Shown here piece after piece: positions 16,380 to 23,500 of a DNA stretch of 24,702 nt (position 1 is the stretch's first letter; each line of letters begins with the position of its first letter). The translations under genes and the position numbers were made by a program. This stretch comes from a bacterium UBA2214 (GTDB taxonomy: Bacteria; Zhuqueibacterota; Zhuqueibacteria; Residuimicrobiales; Residuimicrobiaceae). Under the pieces are notes generated by a model, which saw only the letters and a program-made list of their open reading frames with translations, was not told the DNA's origin and made no database searches. The stretch is from NCBI GenBank assembly GCA_002327255.1, contig DCUM01000062.1, forward strand, positions 1 through 24,702. The letters run 5' to 3'.

Positions 16380-16586
16380 GCACTGCAACAGAGGTGTGCA
16401 AAACGGCTTTCCCGTGTTCTTGTTGATGTCTGAAAACGGCGCTGCAGTCGACGTCGAGCCTGAAACAGGTTGCAACAAGAAAGAAGAAAAAAGAGATATT
16501 TTCACTTGTTTTTTTGAAAATTATCGTATAAATTGTAAGAACCGTACAGAGGAAAGGTTTCTGTGCACTGTATAACACATCCATTC

Positions 16587-16594
16587 AAGGAGGT
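16587..16594 (+). promoter_or_regulatory. Near-perfect ribosome binding site of the lipoprotein gene
   Basis: AAGGAGGT ends 7 nt before the ATG at 16602. It fixes this start against an in-frame ATG at 16563 and predicts high translation. Confidence 0.9.
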
Positions 16595-16601
16595 TACATT
16601 A

Positions 16602-17204
16602 ATGAAGGTAAAAGCGTTAGTGACTGTGCTCGTCGTCGTTTTTGCGATGGCTCTGATGCTGGGTTGCGCCAAAGCTCCGCAGCAGGAACTCGATGCTGCC
16701 AAAGCAGCTCTCGATGCTGCCAAAGCGGCTGAAGCAGACCGTTACGCTCCCGAAATGTACAACGCAGCAAAAGATTCTTTGAACGCTGCCCTGGCTGAAA
16801 TTGAGAAGCAGAACTCCAAGTTCGCCCTCTTCCGCTCCTTCAAAAGCGTGAAAGACCTCGTCGCCAAAGCCACCACGGCTGCCAATGAGGCCACCGAGCA
16901 GGCTGCTGTGACCAAGGAAAAAGTTCGCAGTGAAGCCGAAGGCCTGTTGGCCGAAGTTGCTCCCGCCGTGGAGAATGTGAAGAAGCTCATGAAGAAGGCG
17001 CCCCGCGGTAAAGAAGGCAAAGCCGCCCTCGAAGCCATCGGCAGCGAACTGGCTGCAGTGGAAGCCTCTCTGGCCGAAGCCAATACCGCTATGACCAATG
17101 GCGACTTTTTGACGGCTCGCGACAAAGCCCAGGCCAATCTGCAGAAACTCGCTTCCCTCGCCGAAGAACTGCAGCAGGCTATCTCCAAAAAGTATGGCCG
17201 CTAA
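16602..17204 (+). CDS. Alanine-rich coiled-coil lipoprotein with DUF4398-like module
   Basis: Predicted lipoprotein of 200 residues. A hydrophobic signal (residues 4-18) ends at a lipobox-like MLGC with Cys22 as the lipidated residue. The next residue is Ala rather than Asp, which in enterobacteria favours the outer membrane. The mature part is almost all helix, rich in Ala, Lys and Glu. It opens with a tandem heptad LDAAKAA (31-44), then 'ADRYAPEMYNAAKDSLNAAL', a DUF4398-like core, further helices, and a C-terminal 'QQAISKKYGR'. The same core recurs in the next gene. The strong ribosome binding site and its own terminator suggest abundant, separate expression. It could be a Braun-lipoprotein-like tether or an envelope spacer; this is inference. 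Lpp ends in Lys, whereas this protein ends in Arg. Confidence 0.85.
   Translation: MKVKALVTVLVVVFAMALMLGCAKAPQQELDAAKAALDAAKAAEADRYAPEMYNAAKDSLNAALAEIEKQNSKFALFRSFKSVKDLVAKATTAANEATEQAAVTKEKVRSEAEGLLAEVAPAVENVKKLMKKAPRGKEGKAALEAIGSELAAVEASLAEANTAMTNGDFLTARDKAQANLQKLASLAEELQQAISKKYGR
16689..16730 (+). repeat. 21-bp tandem duplication inside the lipoprotein gene
   Basis: Two adjacent 21-bp copies differ at one base (16689-16709 and 16710-16730). Each encodes the heptad LDAAKAA, so the copy number changes a coiled coil by whole heptads without shifting the frame. This looks like a recent duplication. Confidence 0.9.
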
Positions 17205-17235
17205 TTTTGCGCTTGTCAAAGCGTCCTAGTTTTGA

Positions 17236-17282
17236 CCTCAGTTCGCGGACCTCGATGTCAGCGGACTGAGGTTTTCTTTTTT
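17236..17282 (+). terminator. Rho-independent terminator after the lipoprotein gene
   Basis: CCTCAGTTCGC (17236-17246) pairs with GCGGACTGAGG (17261-17271), eleven base pairs including one G-U, loop of 14, followed by TTTTCTTTTTT. It starts 31 bp after the stop and separates the lipoprotein from the transpeptidase gene. Confidence 0.93.
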
Positions 17283-17346
17283 CTGCAACGCTACACAACC
17301 CTCCTCAGTCTTTGGAGCGGTCACCCGGAACTGGAATCAATCGGCT

Positions 17347-17352
17347 TATAAT
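17347..17352 (+). promoter_or_regulatory. Possible -10 element of the transpeptidase operon
   Basis: A perfect TATAAT lies 24 bp before the ATG at 17376, just after the terminator. No good -35 is seen at 16-18 bp, so it may be activator-dependent or spurious. Confidence 0.4.
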
Positions 17353-17375
17353 CCTTGATCGACTTTGAGTAGAAC

Positions 17376-18563
17376 ATGCAGTGGCATTACAGCAGATATG
17401 CAGTCCCACCCGCACCGGAAAATCCCAGAAACTGGTTTCTTGTTGTCAATCTGCTCCTGGCCGTGACACTGGGCGCGATCACCCTTGTCGTCGAGTGGTC
17501 CGCACAACCCCCTGTCGCCCAATATGACGAAGCCCGTAAAGCCGTGGCTCGAGCGCGTAGCCTGCAAGCCAATCGCTATGCTCCCGAGTTGCTGCTCAAC
17601 GCAGAGCTCTATCTCGAACAGGCGCGCCAGGCGTGGGCCAGCGAAAACAAACGCTGGATTTACCGCCGTGATTTCAACCGGACGTGTCATTATGCGAACA
17701 AGACCATCGATGTCGCCGAACATGCGGCCATGCGTGCCACCACCGTTCGCGATTCCTTGCACTGGGTCGCCTCGACCGGCATTGCATTGATCAAGAAACG
17801 CATCGATGAAATCCGGCCGCGATTCAAGGATATGCCGATCGATCAACTGGTGCGGCAGAAATTCGCTCTGGGCGAAATTTTCATCATGGAGAGCGAGGAG
17901 GCCTTTAAACGCGGTGATTATCGCCGTGCCGTGGCCATCTACCAGGTGGCCGCTGCCAAAATCGGCAGCGCCGGCGATGAAGTGCTGCAAATTCTCGATG
18001 GTTATTTTGTCAATACCGCCAAATGGCGCAAATGGGTGCAGGAAACCATTCAATGGTCGGCGGATAATGATGACTATGTGCTGCTCGTCGATAAACTGGC
18101 ACACACCTGCCTCGTCTACAAAGGCGGCAGCGAAATCGCCCGATTCCCCGTTGAACTCGGGCCCAACTGGCTGGGGCATAAACGGCAGCGCGGCGATGGC
18201 GCAACGCCGGAAGGCCGCTATCGCATCAAAAAGAAAAAAGAAGAGCGGCATACGGTTTATTACAAAGCGCTGGAGATCGACTATCCCAACGCCGAAGATG
18301 TGGCGCAGTTCAATGCCGCCAAATGGCGCGGGGAAATCAGCGCCCGAGCCGGGATCGGCGGACTCATCGAAGTGCATGGCGACGGCGGCAAAGGCGCCAA
18401 CTGGACCGCGGGCTGTGTCGCACTGCGCAACCGCGATATGGATAAAGTCTACGAACTGGCCCAGGTAGGTACGCCCATCACCATTGTGGGATCGCTGCGC
18501 GGCATTGCCACCACACCCGTCGAAATCAACGCCGTACAATATGGTGCAGGCCCCAAACCATGA
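17376..18563 (+). CDS. Membrane-anchored L,D-transpeptidase (YkuD) with N-terminal DUF4398-like module
   Basis: A 395-residue periplasmic enzyme anchored by one N-terminal membrane helix (about 20-40). Residues 50-125 form a helical module with 'QANRYAPELLLNAELYLEQA', matching the preceding lipoprotein. Residues about 155-230 are a second helical stretch. The YkuD domain spans about 232-372: 'YVLLVDKLAHTCLVYKGG', 'GDGATPEGRYRI', His334 in 'GLIEVHGDGGKG' and the catalytic Cys347 in 'NWTAGCVALRN'. The motif is TAGCVAL rather than SHGCVRL, a variant seen in YafK/DpaA-like relatives. Such enzymes form 3-3 cross-links or attach proteins to meso-DAP, or cleave such bonds. Only a weak ribosome binding site precedes the ATG. 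The next transpeptidase gene follows after 25 bp. Confidence 0.92.
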   Translation: MQWHYSRYAVPPAPENPRNWFLVVNLLLAVTLGAITLVVEWSAQPPVAQYDEARKAVARARSLQANRYAPELLLNAELYLEQARQAWASENKRWIYRRDFNRTCHYANKTIDVAEHAAMRATTVRDSLHWVASTGIALIKKRIDEIRPRFKDMPIDQLVRQKFALGEIFIMESEEAFKRGDYRRAVAIYQVAAAKIGSAGDEVLQILDGYFVNTAKWRKWVQETIQWSADNDDYVLLVDKLAHTCLVYKGGSEIARFPVELGPNWLGHKRQRGDGATPEGRYRIKKKKEERHTVYYKALEIDYPNAEDVAQFNAAKWRGEISARAGIGGLIEVHGDGGKGANWTAGCVALRNRDMDKVYELAQVGTPITIVGSLRGIATTPVEINAVQYGAGPKP

Positions 18564-18588
18564 AGCAGCAAATTTACCAGAAAATGGC

Positions 18589-19353
18589 ATGAAACGAGCA
18601 TTTCGCAAAAATATTCCTGCTCCGCCCGCCAAACAGCAACAAGAGGTGGACCTGGCGAGTGACTTTCACCCCGAACAAAGCGAAAAAAAGATCGGCGTCG
18701 CTCTCTTTCTTGGCCTGCTCTTCGGCGTTGCCTTCGCCTTTGTGATCTTTCTCTTCGCGCCGGATTTGCGCGATCACGTCTATTGGCTCATTCCCGGCGA
18801 ACGCTCCGTTTGCATCGCTGCCGATGCCGATGCGGACAAATTTGCACTGGAACTCAAGCGCGCCAAAAGCCGGCTGGCGAATAAAGAGAAGCGATTGGCC
18901 GCCCTGATACCCAAAGAGCCCTATCTGATCATCGACACGTCGGGCCACCAGATTTTTCTGATGAAAAAGGATGAATTGATCCATCGCGGCGTCTGCTCGA
19001 CGGGCAGCTATGTGCTGCTGCGCGCGGGGAAAAACAAACAGTGGATTTTCCGCACACCGCGGGGTCAGTTCCGCGTCCTCAACAAAATGAGGCGCCCGGT
19101 CTGGTACATGCCCGATTGGGCCTTTGTGGAAGAAGGCCGCCCCATACCGCCCAGAGATTCTCCCCTGCGCTATGAAGCCGGCGTCCTCGGCGAATACGCC
19201 CTGGCACTCGGAGATGGCTATCTCATTCATGGCACCCTCTACAAACGCTTCCTCGGCATGCCTGTGACCCATGGCTGCGTGCGACTGGGCGACGAGGATC
19301 TGGAAACAGTGGTGAAACACATGAAAACCGGATCGAAGGTTTTTATCTACTAG
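18589..19353 (+). CDS. Second membrane-anchored L,D-transpeptidase (YkuD)
   Basis: A 254-residue enzyme with a basic cytoplasmic N-terminus, one membrane helix (about 35-57), a short coiled linker ('FALELKRAKSRLANKEKRLAAL') and a canonical YkuD domain from about 111. The domain has 'YLIIDTSGHQIFLMKKDELI', 'RTPRGQFRVL', His214 in 'GYLIHGTL' and 'VTHGCVRL' with His228 and Cys230. The classic motif contrasts with the variant one in the preceding gene, so the two may differ in acceptor or reaction. The frame is open upstream to 18484, overlapping the first gene. I chose ATG 18589, 25 bp after that stop, because the residues before it are unlike a transpeptidase N-terminus. No strong ribosome binding site is seen, so translation may be coupled. 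Confidence 0.92.
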   Translation: MKRAFRKNIPAPPAKQQQEVDLASDFHPEQSEKKIGVALFLGLLFGVAFAFVIFLFAPDLRDHVYWLIPGERSVCIAADADADKFALELKRAKSRLANKEKRLAALIPKEPYLIIDTSGHQIFLMKKDELIHRGVCSTGSYVLLRAGKNKQWIFRTPRGQFRVLNKMRRPVWYMPDWAFVEEGRPIPPRDSPLRYEAGVLGEYALALGDGYLIHGTLYKRFLGMPVTHGCVRLGDEDLETVVKHMKTGSKVFIY

Positions 19354-19708
19354 CCCAGCAATGCCAAAAGCACAAAGGTCCGGCAGCGGATGTTATGATT
19401 AAATGTAATTAAATTAATATCTTGCAACAGTAATGTCACAGTAGCCACAATAAGAGAATACAAGTTTAATAAATTGCACGCTGAAATAGACATCTTGTGT
19501 TGAAATCGATCCCGAACCGCTATGGCTTCCAGGATATTTTAAATGAATGCCATGTGGGATCAAATCTTTCATGACGTTGGGACACTGCTGATCTTGCACC
19601 TTGATTGACGGCACCCTTTGTGTGCCGGTTCTACTGTACGATTATGAACCTTGGAACTATCTATCGTATAGATATCATGCAATTTCCGGCTCAAAGAAAG
19701 CTGCTTGA
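19354..19708. other. 355-bp AT-rich intergenic region
   Basis: No gene is supported; a 66-codon minus frame at 19414-19614 has no recognisable features. A small hairpin, CGGCAC-N7-GTGCCG (19609-19627), has no T-run on either strand. A 17-bp inverted repeat lies at 19658-19674 just upstream of the next gene. I see no clear terminator for the transpeptidase pair. Confidence 0.5.
19658..19674. repeat. 17-bp inverted repeat upstream of the unknown membrane-protein gene
   Basis: TATCTAT-CGT-ATAGATA, perfect 7-bp arms around a 3-bp centre, ends 34 bp before the ATG at 19709. It lies where a promoter's -10 region would be, so an operator is the natural guess. Confidence 0.5.
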
Positions 19709-20536
19709 ATGAATTTGTTGCCATTTTTCAAAAATCGCCTGGCGGCACAGATAACCTTTATCGTGGTTTTTCTCATCCCGGTCGTGATGGTCGCCATCCC
19801 CCTGGTTTTTATGCCGGTTTTCAATGCGGGGGTGGCAATGAAAGAGAGCGATGCCAGACCCAGGAGCCCCGGCCTCGCAGCCGGTATCGCAGCACCCGAT
19901 CGGGAATCCGCCGAAGAACTGATCGCCATTGGCATCGAGGAAGCCTATGTTGATGCGTTGCTGGATTTGGCCAGGAAAGATTCGGTCATGCTCTCCATCG
20001 ATCTGCGCGACAGTGTGGTTGCCATGCTTATCAAAGGCGTGCCCGTTCGCAAGTGCCCGATCACCCATTTCAGGATGAGCCGCGCCATTCCCCATGCCGC
20101 GCGGGTCGACACCTTGCACAGCTTTCTCTATCCTCCGTTTCAATTGCGAAAAGAGTGGGCGACGATTCCCAAAGCGCCCATCCGCATCATGAATGCGCCC
20201 AAGGATACCATCGAGGCCGAAGCGATGGCCGGCCAGGAAATTCCCATTGAAGACAACGATGTCCATTTCACACTAGAATTTAACCGCAATTTGACCGTCC
20301 TCTTCGAACAGGAACAACCCCCCAGCAGCACCAGTGAGTTCCGCAAAAAAATAAAATTTGATCTGGAACGGATTTTTACAGAGGCGAGGGCCACCATCCG
20401 GGGATTGAAGAAAAAAAGATTGCCGGAACACAAGCTCTGGATCGAAGTCACCATCTCCCGCGAGGATGCCAAGGCGATTTATCGGGCCCTTCCAACCCGT
20501 CTCGGCATGGCATTGCGGCTGCCCAATCCATCCTGA
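19709..20536 (+). CDS. Unrecognised membrane-anchored periplasmic protein
   Basis: I do not recognise this 275-residue protein. One hydrophobic segment (about 13-38) follows a basic N-terminus (FFKNR), so the rest should be periplasmic. Residues 68-90 form an acidic helix. A strand pair at 91-120 ('SVMLSIDLRDSVVAMLIKGV', then 'PVRKCPITHF') resembles the opening hairpin of the YkuD domains in the two preceding genes. There is no His-Gly or Ser-His-Gly-Cys motif, so no transpeptidase activity is expected. Later come 'PKDTIEAEA', 'DVHFTLEFNRNLTVLFEQE' and a basic C-terminal helical region. It is 355 bp beyond the second transpeptidase and ends 12 bp from the convergent tamB gene. Confidence 0.75.
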   Translation: MNLLPFFKNRLAAQITFIVVFLIPVVMVAIPLVFMPVFNAGVAMKESDARPRSPGLAAGIAAPDRESAEELIAIGIEEAYVDALLDLARKDSVMLSIDLRDSVVAMLIKGVPVRKCPITHFRMSRAIPHAARVDTLHSFLYPPFQLRKEWATIPKAPIRIMNAPKDTIEAEAMAGQEIPIEDNDVHFTLEFNRNLTVLFEQEQPPSSTSEFRKKIKFDLERIFTEARATIRGLKKKRLPEHKLWIEVTISREDAKAIYRALPTRLGMALRLPNPS

Positions 20537-20548
20537 TCAACTGTCTCC

Positions 20549-23500
20549 TCATTTCTCCCATTTCCAGATGAGATCGAATCCGCTATCCTGTTCACTGGAA
20601 CGGGTTGCCTGCAAATAGAGCGATTTGATGATTTCGTATTCGAGCGTCATCTGTTCGGGCACCACCTCGTCACCGCGTCCCAGGTTTAGCTGCCGTTCAT
20701 AGCTGACATAGAGGTCATTGGTCAGATATTTTCCCACCACCACCGTCGCCTGGCGCCAGTTTTGATCGCCCTTGAATTCTATCACATCCAGATCGAGTGT
20801 ATTCTGAATCGAGCGTGTCACCTGTCCTGTGATTTGTCCGGCAATGAGCTGTTTGACCGCCTCGCCACTGAAGGCGGATTGCTCGGCGGCCAGGTTCGAT
20901 TTTTCGCCATGCGTCAGATCATCGAAGCTGCGCCCGAAGACCAGATAGGAGACGGCATCCGCTTCCGCTATGCTGCGCTCGTCCAGTTTGAATTGCAGTG
21001 CGGGTTTTTCGAGTTCACCGCTCACGCCCAGGCTGAGGACGTGTCTGGTTTTATCGGCGGAACGGAAGACATGCTGTGCGGTAAATTCGATTTGCGGCAG
21101 ATTTTTGCCCCCGCTGAACGTCAGGGTGCCCTCCTGGATGTCGAAGCGCCGGCTGTAAAACTCATAATTGCCGCGCACGATGCGGATGGCGCCGAAAATG
21201 GAAAAGGCCGGTGCGTCTTTCACCACATCCATTTCACCGGCGATTTCGATATTCATCTCCGGACTGCGCAGCCAGGTATTGCGCGGTATTTCCACTTTTA
21301 CGCTGCCACGGATTTTTTCCACCTGGGAGAGCCACGACGGCATCAGTTTCGTGCGGTCATAACTCTGCTGCAGCGTGTCGGCCCGGGCTACGACCAGCAG
21401 GGGCTGGTCGGCTTGCCAGATGGTTGAGGGGGTTTCCGTGAAGGCAGGCAGGTAGATGCGGCCCCGCGTCACATTCATTTTGCCGACCAGCCTGGGTTGC
21501 TCCAGGGGGCCGCTGAGGGCAAGATGGCCGGTCAATACAATGGTCAGGTCATTGTCGTCGGCTGCCGCAAAATCGTTCGCCCGCAGTCTCAGGTCGATGT
21601 CCTTAAAGTGCAATCCCCTGGAGGAGCGGCTGAATTGCCATTCGCCTTCACCCGTCAAGCGGCCGGAGGCGCTGTGCACCTCGAGATCGCGCAGGGCGAG
21701 TTTTTCCGGTGTCACTTCGATGCGCAGGCGGATCGGATGGTAAGGTCTGCCCAGATAGGGCGCCATGAGCGAGCCTTCGCTGAGCTGCAAATAGCCACCC
21801 GGCCGGAGATCGGCCAGGGTATTGTCGATGATGATTTCGCCATTCAGCAAGCCCTTGATGGCAAGATCGGCGCTGGCGGCGGAGAGAAAGGAGATTTGCA
21901 GATTTCTGGTAACCGCTTCGATGCGCAGGGGCTTATCCGCCGGCACGATCTGCTGTGGCAGGGGCCAGGCGAGATGGAAGGGGATGAAACCGGACAACTG
22001 CAGCTGGTTCTGCGGATTTTGCGCCAGGAGCGCCTGCCACGTCAGCGTGCGGTCGAGAAGCGTGCACCGGGCGGCCAGGCTGTCAGCGGCAAAGCCGGCC
22101 AGCACCGGCCGGTCGATATGGAGATAACCCGTCAGGCGCGGATGGTGTGTCGTACCGGCAAGATCGAGATGGCCTTTGAGCGTGCCGGTGACGGCAAGCG
22201 CCTGCCCGCTGAGACGCTGGAGTGTGGCGAGATCGAGGTGCTCGATGCCGATTTGCAGGTGCGTGGAATCGTCCAGGGACAGATAACCCTGCACATAAAT
22301 GCGTTGATCGGCCTGGCGCAGGGCGAAGCGATTGATATGGATACGGCGCGGTGAAACGGTGAATCGGGTGGAATCACCATCGAGCTGGAACAGCAGGCGG
22401 TTTTGAGAGATATCCAGTTGGGGCAAATCGATGTGCCAGAGGCTGTCCTGAGCCTGGGCCACGAGTCTGATATGCGCCGCGAGGGAATCGCCGCTTGCCA
22501 GCATCAGCTGGGCCTGTGCCTGACGTCCGGAGAGAGCGGCCGTCACAGCCAGGGTATCGAGGGTGAGGAACTGCTCTGCGACCACGCCGCCGGCATGCAG
22601 CGCGATGTCAGCCGTGACGTTGTCCGCTATCATCGCGGCTACGCTGGCGGTGCATGTTTTGATGGCTATATCGTTATAGCGGCTGCTGTCCAGTGCAATC
22701 CGGGCGGAGAGGCGCAATGAATCCAGTCGCCCCGAAACGTCACCCTGCAGGGAACCATATAACGCCAGCCGTTCCACCCCCAGGTATGATTTCACCACCG
22801 TACTGTCATGGATATGCCCGCGGAGCGATGCCGTCAGCTGGCCCGAAGCCTCCCGGCTGCCTGATGCAGAACAGTGCACCCAGGGTGCCTGAATAAAAAG
22901 GGTGTCCACGTCCAAACGGGCGGAAGTGTATCGGCCTGCCAGCAACAGGGTGTCGATCTCGGGACGCATCGCCAGGCGCGGATTCCCGTGCAGCCGGAAT
23001 TGGACCCGGGCATCCTGCGGGTTCAATCCCGTCCCGCTCGCTTGCAGCTGGAGATGGGAACGGGATTTCAGGGTATCCATCTGTGTCAGGCAGGCCAAAT
23101 CCAGATCATCCGCGAGAAGGCTCAGTTGATAGTGATACGGTGCGTTCAAGTTGATGCGAGCGCTGCCCCGGAGGCGGCCGCCGGGGGTGGCGCCGGTCAA
23201 ACGCGCTTGTGCAAGCGCTTTATGCAGATCGGCGTCGATGGTGAGATGGTTCAGTCGATAGCGCAGCAGACTTGCGTTTTCCAGTTCGATCTGCGCCCGC
23301 CAGGCCGCGGCGTCGCGTGCGAATCCCGAGCCGGCCATCTGAAGTCGGCCCTGCACACTACCGGCCAGACCGGACCAGGGTTGCAGATTCAGGCTGTCGA
23401 TGCGCAGCTCGGCGGTCAGGGCTTCCCGCGACGGCAGCCAGAATCCCCGGCCTCTTATATGGCCACTGTGGTCGCCCAAATCGATTTGCCAGGTGAGGGA

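Larger units (their letters stand above)
16187..16601. other. Divergent regulatory region between the kinase and lipoprotein genes
   Basis: This 415-bp stretch separates two divergent units and holds no convincing gene; a 93-codon minus frame (16224-16505, GTG start) lacks a ribosome binding site. The first 170 bp are very AT-rich. The remainder has several short palindromes: TTGCACTGCAA (16378-16388), CTGCAG (16442-16447), TCGACGTCGA (16448-16457) and GTTGCAAC (16469-16476). Candidate promoters face both ways. Just before the lipoprotein gene, GTACAGA and TCTGTGC (16546-16566) can form a 7-bp hairpin with one G-U pair in the mRNA leader. Confidence 0.55.

Noticed and set aside
16224..16505. 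93-codon minus frame in the divergent promoter region
   Set aside because: GTG start without a ribosome binding site, overlaps promoter-like elements, no family resemblance.
19414..19614. 66-codon minus frame
   Set aside because: No ribosome binding site or recognisable motif; more likely chance in AT-rich DNA.
19609..19627. CGGCAC-N7-GTGCCG hairpin as terminator for the transpeptidases
   Set aside because: No T-run on either strand and it lies about 255 bp after the stop.
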